A DNA stretch of 64,000 nucleotides, from positions 456,566 to 520,565 of the forward strand of contig NZ_JACYMO010000001.1 of assembly GCF_014838825.1 (NCBI RefSeq), given 5' to 3'. Below, in pieces: positions 30,714-39,670 of the stretch. Position 1 is the stretch's first letter. Every line of letters starts with the position of its first letter. Made by a program: the position numbers and the translations under genes. The DNA is from Erwinia persicina. Its GTDB lineage: Bacteria; Pseudomonadota; Gammaproteobacteria; Enterobacterales; Enterobacteriaceae. The notes under the pieces were generated by a model. That model saw only the letters and a program-made list of their open reading frames with translations, ran no database searches and was not told the origin of the DNA.

Positions 30714-31326
30714 AGTTACCTTTACCTGATTAAAACATCCGAGAGTATTTTGTGCCGTTTATGCTCATCACATCGCGCACTAACGTTAAGGTTATCGGGA
30801 TATAAAGATCCAACCCGGCTAACTTTTCATCAATTCGGTCTTAATAATGCACGTTGCAACCAATTGATAAACGGTACTTTTTACCACCTGTTAAGCGAAT
30901 CTCTAACATGGCGTAAAGTCTGTTTTACGCCCGGAACCCGAAACGCCCACACTCTACCTGATAAAATCTGTTACGCAACTTAATTAGCATCAAGCCTCCA
31001 TTTACGCCAGGAATGCCGTCAAAAAGAAAAAAAATTGTTCGCACCTTATCCACCTGATGGATCATTATCCGTAACGATAAAATAACCTGACGGTACGGCT
31101 ATAAAGGAAGAAAAGTCAGATTTTATGTTTCTGCGGCGCAGTATCGCAAGCCGGGGGGGATATCATCTGGATTTTTCCACTTGAACCCCCTTCTGCCGTT
31201 GATTACATTGACCCGTCGGCCTGTTACCGCAGCCGCTAAATAAAGCGGCAGGTGCCCGGAGAATCGCTTCTCCTTGACGGAGTTCGCCGTGCTGGCGCAC
31301 TCCGCGTTAACGAAAATGGAATCCTC
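30714..31326. other. Divergent intergenic region between topA and the yeh-type operon
   Basis: A 613-bp region without a convincing gene; yciN, expected here by comparison with E. coli, is not found. It must contain the topA promoters (minus strand) and the promoter of the operon starting at 31327. Visible structure: an 8-bp inverted repeat GGCGTAAA / TTTACGCC (30910-30931), and two hairpins in the operon leader, GGAGAA-TCGC-TTCTCC (31258-31273) and GGAGT / ACTCC with an inner GCC/GGC (31279-31303). Confidence 0.5.
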
Positions 31327-34300
31327 ATGACCACCTTGATCTATCAGGATGAAAAATCCCACAAATTCTGGACCGTTGTACAGCAACAGCAGGAACTCCA
31401 TCTCAACTGGGGGCGCGTGGGGACTCAGGGACAAAGCCAGATTAAAAGCTTTGACGATGAAGAACAGGCCAGAAAAGCGTGTGAAAAGTTAATAAAAGAA
31501 AAGACGCGCAAAGGGTATCAGCCACCGGATGAGGCGACGCTGGCCAGCGCCAGCCCGGACGCTACCGTCAAGGCATCTTCTCCCGTGAAGAAAACCGCTG
31601 TGCCCGATCCGGCCCCTGACGCCCTGCCTGAAGCGGCTCCGGCTCCGGTTGCACCACCAATCGCCACGGTGGCCAGCGATGCTGCCCCCCTGTGGCTGAC
31701 CGCAGGTCAGGCGATTGCTCTACCGCAAAAGCTGACGGTGCTGGCCCTGAGCCATCGTCACCGGCCGCTCCCACCTGCGGGCAAAGTGGAAGAGCCGTCT
31801 GAGCAGCTGCGGCGCATGAAAATACTGAGTCAGGAGGTCCGTAAGAACGGTCCTCTGCCGCTGGATGCCAGTCGCTGTGACAGCGACTGGCAGCAGGCGA
31901 TAGCCCTGGCGCAGGAGTGCCTGGCGGAGGGCAAAGCCATCCCTCAGCGCTCTCCGATGGCGGGTGCGGCAATGATTAAAATTAACCAGACTTACGCAGG
32001 CAGAAAAGCCACGCTGCTGATTGATGCCATTGTTGCTCACTATGGCCTGATGTATGCCACTGAGATGATGATTGCCAGCCTGCAGATTGGTCTCGACCGC
32101 GACTACCGCACCCGCCAGATTTCATTTTATCCTGCTGATATTGCCCCTGCCGGCTATCAGCAAAACGTTGCCGAGCATGAAATGCGTCTGCGCTGGCACC
32201 TTTCAGCTGCCCCTGAAGCGATGTGGCAGGCGTGTGCCGACCGTCTGATCGCCGCCCTGCCTCATACGCCTGCCTGGCGCAGGCCGCTGGTGGCGCTCCT
32301 GCTGCCGGAAAAACCTGAGCTGGCCGATGAGATCCTCAACCTGACCGGACCCGATGGTGATATCGGGGCGCTTGAGCTGTTAAAGATCACCGCTACCCGT
32401 GACAGCACGCTCCGCGCGCTGGACTCGTTTAAAAGCCTCGACGTTTTCGACAGCTGGTACTACGGTGAATTGCTCACCACCACGGTGCTGCTGGAACAGG
32501 GCGTAAGCGCCCTGCCGCGCTTTGCCCCCTATGCCCACGGCGATCGCTGCGGGGAAGTGCTGATGCATGTCAATCATCCGCTGGCGCTGGAGATGTTAAT
32601 TCGCGCGGCGGGCCAGGGTAAGCGCAGCTATGAGCGTGCGGCCAGGGCCAGCCAGCGTTTTCCTCACGCGGCTTTCACCGCGCTGGTTCGCCTGCTGAAC
32701 GGCAGAGAAGAGGCTCTCTGGCGCACCCAGCTGCATGCTTTACTGCATAATCAGCCGCAGCTGGCGGTTGAGGTCGCGCCGTGGCTGTCGCCGGAAGAGG
32801 CCGACCTGGTGAACCGCAGCCAGCAGAAGCTGAATGTGAAAACCGACTGCGCCAGCGCCGATATGCTGCCTGCTATCCTGGTGTCTCCCCCATGGCTGAA
32901 CAAAAAACAGGCCAGTAGCATTCCGCTGCTGTCGCTGGCGGTACAACCGGTCGCAGCAGTCTTCAACGGCGTGCCGGAAGATATCCTGTCAAGCTGGTCA
33001 AATCACAGTAAGCTGCAGGTCGCCGGTCTGCCGTCCGACCAGGTTCTGGCCCGTCTCGGCTTCACCAGCTGGAATCAGTCGCTGCCTGCCACGGCGGTCC
33101 AGGCCTATGAAGAGGACGATTACCCTCAGCTGCTCGCCGACTGGGCGACCAACCACGCGCATTATGCCAGCGACTGGAACCTTTATATTCTTCCCGCGCT
33201 GCCGCGAGAAAAAGCGCTTGGCCTGTGGAACGTTCTCAGCAGCGAACATCACACCGGCATCGCCCTGGTGATGGCCCACTTTGGTCTGGATGGGTTGCCT
33301 GGTTTTATCAACAGCATCGGACGCCAGCCGCAGGAAGCCCTGACCGTAGCCATCTGCGTCGGCAGTACCGAACTGGCGGTCCCTGTCGCCCGCGCTTTCT
33401 CTAAGTTGAAAACCCTGCGCGAAGAGGCGCGCAGCTGGCTGCTTAAATACCCGGAACATGCCGTAGCGGGACTGCTACCGATCGCGTTCGGCAAAGCGGG
33501 TGAGGCGCAGGATAATGCACGTCTGGCATTGCGCCTGCTGTTGGACAACGGCCACCAGGCGCTGATTGAAGAGGTCGCCGGACGGTATCAGCAGCCGGAG
33601 GTGCTGGCGGCGGTCAGTGCGCTGGTAGAGCTTGACCCGCTCAACGATTTCCCGGCGAAACGCCCGGCCCTGCCGCCTTTCTGGCAGCCGGTACTGTGGA
33701 CACGTCCGCAGTTGCACAACGGCAAGGCGCTGCCTGAAGAGGCGCTGACCCATTTGGGGACTATGCTGCGCTTCCCGACCGAAAATGGCCGCTATCCCGG
33801 CCTGGATCAGGTGAAAGCGGCCTGTACCCCGGCGTCGCTGGCCAACTTTGCCTGGGACCTGTACAACGCCTGGATGGCGGCCTCGGCCCCCCCTAAAGAG
33901 GGCTGGGCCTTCAGCACGCTGGGACTGTTTGGCAATGATGATATCGCCCGGCGGTTAACCCCGTTAATCCGCAGCTGGCCGGGTGAATCGCAGCATAAGC
34001 GGGCGGTTGCCGGCCTGGAGATCCTGGCCGATATTGGTACTGATATCGCGCTGATGCAGCTTAACGGTATTGCGCAGAAGCTGAAATTTAAAGCGTTGCA
34101 GGAGCGGGCACGGGAAAAAATCAGCCAGATCGCCGAAAAGCGTGAGCTGACGGTGGCAGAGCTGGAAGACCGCCTTGCGCCCGATCTGGGGCTGGACGAT
34201 AACGGCTCAATGCTGCTTGATTTTGGCCCACGTCAGTTTACCGTCAGCTTCGATGAGACGCTGAAACCCTTCGTCCGCGACGGCAGCGGCAGCCGCCTGA

Positions 34301-35121
34301 AGGATCTGCCTAAACCGAATAAAAGCGATGATGCCGGGCTGTCTGCCGATGCGGTAAATCGTTTCAAACTGCTGAAGAAAGATGCGCGCACCATCGCCAG
34401 CCAGCAGATCGCCCGTCTGGAAACCGCTATGTGTCAGCGCCGTCGCTGGACGGAGCAACAGTTCAGAGAGTTTCTGGTCGGTCACCCGCTGATTGGCCAC
34501 CTCACCCGCCGCCTGGTCTGGGGCGCGTATGATGCCGATAATCAGCTGATCAGCTGCTTCCGCGTGGCGGAAGACGACAGCTACAGTACCGCCGGAGATG
34601 ATCTCTACGTCCTGTCGCCGGATGCGACGCAGATCGGCATCCCCCACGTTCTTGAGATCCCACTGGCTGAAGCGGCGGCTTTTGGCCAGCTGTTTGCTGA
34701 CTATGAGCTGCTGCCGCCGTTCCGCCAGCTGGATCGCAACCGCTATCAGCTGACCGCAGAGGAAGCGGCATCGGTCGACCTGCAGCGCTGGCAGGGACGG
34801 CTTTGCCCGAGTGGCCGCCTGGCCGGCCTGACGGCCCGAGGCTGGCTGCGCGGCGTGCCGCAGGATGCCGGCTGGATCTGCTGGATGCTGAAACCGCTGG
34901 GCGATCTGACGCTGGTGCTGGAAATGGGAGAAGGACTGGGCGTTGGCATGGCACCGGATGAGTTTAACAAAGAGCAGACGCTGAGCAGCATCTGGCTGTG
35001 GGAGGGGGATGCGCACCAGTATGGCTGGGGAGAACGACACCCGCAGAAACAGCCGTTCTCGTGCCTGCACCCTGTCACCGCCAGCGAAATGCTCAGTGAT
35101 ATTGATTCGCTGTTTGACTAA
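31327..35121 (+). CDS. yehI: WGR and DUF4132 domain protein, YehI/MolR type
   Basis: A 1264-residue protein. The N-terminal WGR domain (residues 4-66, with NWGRVGTQGQSQIKSF) is followed by an Ala/Pro-rich linker (about 80-130), a long helical repeat-like region, and a C-terminal DUF4132 domain (about 920-1130) with DPDTG-free AYDADNQLISCFRVAEDD and IPHVLEIPLAEAAAFGQLF. E. coli YehI (once called MolR) has the same make-up; its role is not settled. WGR domains in PARPs contact nucleic acid or partner proteins. An in-frame ATG at 31252 would add 25 residues over the leader hairpins; the ATG at 31327 begins the conserved IYQDEKSHKFW segment and was chosen, though its ribosome-binding site (GGAA) is weak. 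It is the first gene of a five-gene operon. Confidence 0.85.
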   Translation: MTTLIYQDEKSHKFWTVVQQQQELHLNWGRVGTQGQSQIKSFDDEEQARKACEKLIKEKTRKGYQPPDEATLASASPDATVKASSPVKKTAVPDPAPDALPEAAPAPVAPPIATVASDAAPLWLTAGQAIALPQKLTVLALSHRHRPLPPAGKVEEPSEQLRRMKILSQEVRKNGPLPLDASRCDSDWQQAIALAQECLAEGKAIPQRSPMAGAAMIKINQTYAGRKATLLIDAIVAHYGLMYATEMMIASLQIGLDRDYRTRQISFYPADIAPAGYQQNVAEHEMRLRWHLSAAPEAMWQACADRLIAALPHTPAWRRPLVALLLPEKPELADEILNLTGPDGDIGALELLKITATRDSTLRALDSFKSLDVFDSWYYGELLTTTVLLEQGVSALPRFAPYAHGDRCGEVLMHVNHPLALEMLIRAAGQGKRSYERAARASQRFPHAAFTALVRLLNGREEALWRTQLHALLHNQPQLAVEVAPWLSPEEADLVNRSQQKLNVKTDCASADMLPAILVSPPWLNKKQASSIPLLSLAVQPVAAVFNGVPEDILSSWSNHSKLQVAGLPSDQVLARLGFTSWNQSLPATAVQAYEEDDYPQLLADWATNHAHYASDWNLYILPALPREKALGLWNVLSSEHHTGIALVMAHFGLDGLPGFINSIGRQPQEALTVAICVGSTELAVPVARAFSKLKTLREEARSWLLKYPEHAVAGLLPIAFGKAGEAQDNARLALRLLLDNGHQALIEEVAGRYQQPEVLAAVSALVELDPLNDFPAKRPALPPFWQPVLWTRPQLHNGKALPEEALTHLGTMLRFPTENGRYPGLDQVKAACTPASLANFAWDLYNAWMAASAPPKEGWAFSTLGLFGNDDIARRLTPLIRSWPGESQHKRAVAGLEILADIGTDIALMQLNGIAQKLKFKALQERAREKISQIAEKRELTVAELEDRLAPDLGLDDNGSMLLDFGPRQFTVSFDETLKPFVRDGSGSRLKDLPKPNKSDDAGLSADAVNRFKLLKKDARTIASQQIARLETAMCQRRRWTEQQFREFLVGHPLIGHLTRRLVWGAYDADNQLISCFRVAEDDSYSTAGDDLYVLSPDATQIGIPHVLEIPLAEAAAFGQLFADYELLPPFRQLDRNRYQLTAEEAASVDLQRWQGRLCPSGRLAGLTARGWLRGVPQDAGWICWMLKPLGDLTLVLEMGEGLGVGMAPDEFNKEQTLSSIWLWEGDAHQYGWGERHPQKQPFSCLHPVTASEMLSDIDSLFD

Positions 35122-35143
35122 TGTCCGGAAATAAGGAAAGACC

Positions 35144-36223
35144 ATGTCTGACATGTTACAGCGGCCCCCTGCCGCCGTGCTTTACGCCGCAGAACTGGCG
35201 CAGCTGATGCAGGATGACAGCGGCCCGCGTCCACCGGGCTGGCGTCTGAGCCTGCCCGCGGCTCGCGCCTTTATCCTGGGGGACAGCGGACGCGGCATCA
35301 CCGCCAAAGTGGTCACCCCGGTGGCCAGCGTGGAGCGCATGCTGGTCACGCTGGCCACCGGGCGCGGGCTGATGCTGGTTGGCGAACCGGGTACGGCAAA
35401 GTCACTGCTGTCGGAGCTGCTGGCCACCGCCATCAGCGGCGATGCAGGGCTGACCATCCAGGGGGGAGCCTCGGTCACCGAAGATCAGATAAAATATGCC
35501 TGGAATTATGCCCTGTTGATCAACCAGGGGCCGTCCACCGCCGCCCTGGTTCCGGCACCGCTGTATCAGGGAATGCGCGACGGTAAGATTGTGCGTTTTG
35601 AAGAGATTACCCGTGCCCCGCTGGAGGTGCAGGACTGCCTGCTGGGCATGCTTTCTGACCGGGTGATGGCGGTGCCAGAGCTCAGCGGTGAAGAGAGCCA
35701 GCTCTACGCCCGGGAAGGCTTTAATATCATTGCCACGGCCAACACCCGCGATCGGGGAGTGAATGAAATGAGCGCGGCGCTGAAGCGGCGTTTTGATTTC
35801 GAAACCGTGTTCCCGATCATGAATTTCCAGCAGGAACTGGATTTAGTGTCCACCGCCTCGGCCCGCCTGCTGGCGCACAGCGGTATTCCACACACCGTGC
35901 CGGACGACGTGCTGGAACTGCTGGTTAACACCTTTCGCGATCTGCGCAGCGGCGGGGAGAAAAAGAGCGCGATGGACAGCCTGAACGCGATTATGTCCAC
36001 CGCCGAAGCCGTTAACGTAGCCCATGCGGTTGGGGTGCGCGCCTGGTTCCTTGAGCAGCGCGCCAGCGAACCGGCCGACCTGGTGGACTGTATCGGTGGT
36101 ACCATCGTTAAAGATAATGAGGATGACCGGGCACGCCTGCGTCGCTACTTTGAGCAGCGCGTCGGCAGCCGCACTGGAGCGCACTGGCAGGCCTACTATC
36201 AGGCACGCCACCGCCTGCCATGA
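35144..36223 (+). CDS. yehL: MoxR-family AAA+ ATPase, YehL type
   Basis: A 359-residue AAA+ ATPase of the MoxR group. Walker A is GEPGTAKS (80-87), Walker B is RFEEI (151-155), sensor 1 is IIATANTRD with Asn200, and the arginine-finger region is SAALKRRFDFE. MoxR ATPases usually act with a VWA-domain partner as chaperones or in metal insertion; the partner here would be the VWA protein three genes on. AAGGAA precedes the start, 22 bp after the WGR/DUF4132 gene. Its stop overlaps the next start (ATGATG region), showing coupling. Confidence 0.88.
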   Translation: MSDMLQRPPAAVLYAAELAQLMQDDSGPRPPGWRLSLPAARAFILGDSGRGITAKVVTPVASVERMLVTLATGRGLMLVGEPGTAKSLLSELLATAISGDAGLTIQGGASVTEDQIKYAWNYALLINQGPSTAALVPAPLYQGMRDGKIVRFEEITRAPLEVQDCLLGMLSDRVMAVPELSGEESQLYAREGFNIIATANTRDRGVNEMSAALKRRFDFETVFPIMNFQQELDLVSTASARLLAHSGIPHTVPDDVLELLVNTFRDLRSGGEKKSAMDSLNAIMSTAEAVNVAHAVGVRAWFLEQRASEPADLVDCIGGTIVKDNEDDRARLRRYFEQRVGSRTGAHWQAYYQARHRLP

Positions 36224-38523
36224 TGCTCACGCCCACAGAGCCGCTGATCCTCGGCATTCGCCATCACAGCCCCGCCTGCGCCCGCCTGGTGCAGCGCAGC
36301 ATCAAACAGCTGCGCCCGGCCTGGGTGCTGATCGAAGGGCCGGCTGATTTTACACCCCGCCTCGGCGAGCTGCTGCTGCCGCATACCCTGCCGGTTGCCA
36401 TCTATAGCTATTGTCAGTTTCAGGATCACCAGAGGCCCGGTACAGGGGCCTGGACCCCCTTTGCGGAGTGGTCCCCGGAGTGGCAGGCCCTGCGTGCTGC
36501 AGGAGAAATCGGCGCAGAGACCTGTTTTATTGATTTGCCCGTCTGGGCCCTGTCTGACGATGATGACTGTGAAGACGCAGACGCACACTATCACCGACGC
36601 CAGCAGGCCATGCTCGACGCCTGCGGCATGGAGAACAGTGATGCGCTGTGGGACCACCTGTTCGAGGATGAGGCGCAGCAGGCCAGCCTGCCGGAGGCGC
36701 TGGCACTGTGGTTTCAGCAACTGCGCGCGGACAGCGGCGGCAGCGTGCAGGATCGGCAACGGGAAGCCTACATGGCAAGATGGATCGCCTGGGCGGTTGC
36801 ACAGAACAGCGGCCCGGTGCTGGTCGTCTGCGGGGGCTGGCACGCCCCGGCCCTTGCCCACCTGTGGCGCGGTGCTGACGCAACCGAGCGTCCTCCGTTA
36901 CCGGAACCGGTGGTGCAGGACGCGGTCAGCGGCAGCTATCTGACGCCCTACAGTGAAAAACGACTGGACGTGCTGGCGGGCTATCTGTCCGGGATGCCCG
37001 CCCCGGTCTGGCAGGACTGGTGCTGGCGAGTCGGCCAACGACAGGCCGGACTGTCTCTGCTGGAAGCGGTGCTGGCCGCGCTGCGCCAGCGCCATTTACC
37101 GGCATCAACAGCGGATATGGCCAACGCCCTGAGCCAGGCGCAGGCGCTGGCGGCCCTGCGCGGACATCGTCTCCCTCTGCGTAACGACTGGCTGGATGCG
37201 CTGGCTGGCAGCCTGATCAAAGAAGCCCTCAATACGCCGCTGCCGTGGAGCTATCGCGGTACCCTGCAGTCCGGCACGGACCCCATCCTTATGGTGCTGG
37301 TGGATATACTCGCAGGCCAGCGTTTTGGTGAGCTGGCCACCACTACCCCGCAACCGCCCCTGCCGCAGGATGTGAACGGCGAACTGGCGCGGGTCGGCAT
37401 CACGTTGCCCGCCACGCTGTCGCTTAACCGCTACGACGCGACAGGCCTGCAACAAAGTCAGGTTCTGCACCGTCTTGCCGTACTGGCGATCCCGGGAATA
37501 ACCTGCCTTACGGGTAACACGCTGGCTCTGTCGGGTGACGGCGAAGAGCAGTGGGCGCTGACGCGGCCGTTAACGCAGCATGCCGCCCTGATCGAAGCTG
37601 CTCGCTATGGTGCAACCCTGGAAGAAGCCTCCCGTAACCGGCTGTCATCCGCCATGGCAGAGTCAGAGGGCATTGGTCCCCTGTCGGGCTGGCTGCAGCG
37701 TGCGACGCTCGCCGGTCTGTCGGCGTTCAGCCAGGTACTGCTTACCCGGCTGGAGCAGCAGATTGCGCTTGAAAGTCATTTTGAAGCGATGGGTCCACCG
37801 CTGGAGGTGCTTTACGCCCTGTGGCGTCACGACTCAATCAACGGCATGCGCGACGCGGCAGTTCTGCAAACCACCCTGCGGGCGGCGGTCGACCGTACCC
37901 TGTGGCTGGCGGAGTCGACCGGACTGATTGCCACGCCCCTGGTCAGCGCCCACCTGCACAGCTGGCAGGCGCTGTGCCATATTCTGCGTGATGAACAGAA
38001 CCGTCAGCCCGCAGGCGATCTTGTGCCGCTGCCGCGTGCGCTGGCCGTGCTGACCCGCCGGTTCAGGGCGAAGGAAGCCTGCGCGCTCAGCCGGGGAGCC
38101 GCACTGGGTGCCCTGATCCGACTGGAGCAACCCGACGCCGGTGCGCAGGCGGCGCTGGCGCTACTGGACGATCTTCCGCCAGATTTGCTGGGTGAAGCAC
38201 TGCATGGACTGATTGCCCTTGCCCGCCATCAGCTGGCCTCACACCCCGCGTTTATCGTCGGTTTTAATCAGCGGCTGATGCAGCTTGACGATGATCCGTT
38301 TATTCACGCCCTGCCCGACATGCGGGCGGCGCTCGCCTGGCTGCCACCGCGTGAACGGGCAGCGCTGGCGCGTCAGGTGCTGGCGCATTATCAGCTCACA
38401 CACCTGCCTGAGCATCTGTTACAGACGCCGCAGGCGACATCCTGTACACCCGCCGAACTCTTCCGTCACCAGCAGCAGGATCAACGTGCGGCCGACCAGC
38501 TGCGCGCCTGGGGCATACTGTAA
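36220..38523 (+). CDS. yehM: DUF5682 protein, YehM type
   Basis: A 767-residue protein of unknown function. The N-terminal segment ILGIRHHSPACARLV (10-24), then VLIEGPADF (36-44) and later VCGGWHAPAL (around 205) form the conserved core of DUF5682; the paired GxRHH/GxWH motifs and the EGP acid could be a metal- or active-site pattern like that of ChaN/EreA-type proteins, but this is speculation. The rest is helical. Two start codons, 36220 and 36223, are possible; the first overlaps the yehL stop. E. coli YehM has the same place between the MoxR and VWA genes. Confidence 0.8.
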   Translation: MMLTPTEPLILGIRHHSPACARLVQRSIKQLRPAWVLIEGPADFTPRLGELLLPHTLPVAIYSYCQFQDHQRPGTGAWTPFAEWSPEWQALRAAGEIGAETCFIDLPVWALSDDDDCEDADAHYHRRQQAMLDACGMENSDALWDHLFEDEAQQASLPEALALWFQQLRADSGGSVQDRQREAYMARWIAWAVAQNSGPVLVVCGGWHAPALAHLWRGADATERPPLPEPVVQDAVSGSYLTPYSEKRLDVLAGYLSGMPAPVWQDWCWRVGQRQAGLSLLEAVLAALRQRHLPASTADMANALSQAQALAALRGHRLPLRNDWLDALAGSLIKEALNTPLPWSYRGTLQSGTDPILMVLVDILAGQRFGELATTTPQPPLPQDVNGELARVGITLPATLSLNRYDATGLQQSQVLHRLAVLAIPGITCLTGNTLALSGDGEEQWALTRPLTQHAALIEAARYGATLEEASRNRLSSAMAESEGIGPLSGWLQRATLAGLSAFSQVLLTRLEQQIALESHFEAMGPPLEVLYALWRHDSINGMRDAAVLQTTLRAAVDRTLWLAESTGLIATPLVSAHLHSWQALCHILRDEQNRQPAGDLVPLPRALAVLTRRFRAKEACALSRGAALGALIRLEQPDAGAQAALALLDDLPPDLLGEALHGLIALARHQLASHPAFIVGFNQRLMQLDDDPFIHALPDMRAALAWLPPRERAALARQVLAHYQLTHLPEHLLQTPQATSCTPAELFRHQQQDQRAADQLRAWGIL

Positions 38524-38533
38524 AGGAACGCTG

Positions 38534-39670
38534 ATGCCCGAACTCTCTGATATTTTATCCAGCCGTGAGCTGCAGCGCTGGCGTCTGCTACTGGGTGAGG
38601 CGGCAGAAAACAGCCTCAGCGGGCTGGATGAGCAGGCCCGCGCCGTGGATAACGCCCTGGAGTGGCTGTACGGGCGCGATCCGCAGCGTATCCAGCGTGG
38701 AGAACGTCACGGCGGAATGCAGGGGTCGCAGCTCACCACGCCAGAATGGATCAACGCCATCCACCAGCTGTTTCCGGCTGAGGTGATAGAGCGACTGGAA
38801 AGTGACGCAGTGCTGCGGTTTGGCATCGATGACGTGGTCACCAATCGGGATGTCCTGGAGCGCATTGCGCCCTCGGAGGGACTGCTGCGCGCCGTCCTGC
38901 ATACCAAACACCTGATGAACCCTGAGGTATTACAGGCAGCACGCCGGCTGGTGCGCCAGGTCGTGGAGCAGATTATGGCACGGCTGGCGACTGACGTCCG
39001 CCAGGCCTTTTCTGGCTCCCGCGACCGGCGGCGGCGGTCACCGGTCGCGATCGCTCGCAACTTCGATTTTAAAAGCACGCTGCGTGAAAACCTGCATCGC
39101 TGGGACCCGGAACGCCGTCGTCTGTACATTGAATCCCCGGTGTTTATCAGCCGGGTGAAACGCCACAGTGAAAAATGGCAGCTGGTGCTGCTGGTCGATC
39201 AGAGCGGATCGATGGTGGATTCGGTGATCCACTCAGCGGTAATGGCCGCCTGCCTGTGGCAGCTGCCGGGCATTCGTACCCATCTGGTGGCATTTGATAC
39301 CAGCGTGGTTGACCTGACGGCCGACGTGCAGGACCCGGTCGATTTGCTGATGAAGGTGCAACTGGGTGGCGGCACGGATATCGGCAAAGCCGTGCAGTAC
39401 GGCCGGCAGCTGATCGCGCAGCCGGAAAAAAGTGCCATTGTGCTGGTCAGCGATTTCTTCGAGGGCGGCTCCCCCTCTCTGCTGATAAACCAGGTCAGAC
39501 AGTGCGTGCAGGACGGCACTAAAGTCCTCGGTCTGGCCGCGCTGGACAACAAAGCCGCACCCAGTTACGACCGGGAAATGGCCCAGCGGCTGGTGAATGT
39601 CGGGGCGCAGATCGCCGCGATGACGCCGGGAGAGCTGGCGGCGTGGCTCGCAGAGAATCTACAATCATGA
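38534..39670 (+). CDS. yehP: VWA-domain protein, YehP type
   Basis: A 378-residue protein, the same length as E. coli YehP. The C-terminal half is a von Willebrand factor A domain with a complete MIDAS metal site: DQSGS (222-226), Thr281 in GGGTDIG, and Asp307 in VLVSDFFEGG. The N-terminal half is helical and basic near GSRDRRRRSPVAIARNF. Domains of this type bind a partner through a divalent metal and pair with MoxR ATPases. A longer in-frame opening exists upstream inside yehM, but the ATG at 38534 has AAGGAA in front and fits the family. Its stop overlaps the next start (ATGA). Confidence 0.88.
   Translation: MPELSDILSSRELQRWRLLLGEAAENSLSGLDEQARAVDNALEWLYGRDPQRIQRGERHGGMQGSQLTTPEWINAIHQLFPAEVIERLESDAVLRFGIDDVVTNRDVLERIAPSEGLLRAVLHTKHLMNPEVLQAARRLVRQVVEQIMARLATDVRQAFSGSRDRRRRSPVAIARNFDFKSTLRENLHRWDPERRRLYIESPVFISRVKRHSEKWQLVLLVDQSGSMVDSVIHSAVMAACLWQLPGIRTHLVAFDTSVVDLTADVQDPVDLLMKVQLGGGTDIGKAVQYGRQLIAQPEKSAIVLVSDFFEGGSPSLLINQVRQCVQDGTKVLGLAALDNKAAPSYDREMAQRLVNVGAQIAAMTPGELAAWLAENLQS

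Noticed and set aside
31123-31434. Minus-strand frame in the topA-yehI gap
   Set aside because: Overlaps the WGR gene start and has no start signal or recognisable sequence.
34207-35154. 315-codon antisense frame in the WGR gene
   Set aside because: Lies wholly over a conserved coding region and shows no domain or ribosome-binding site.
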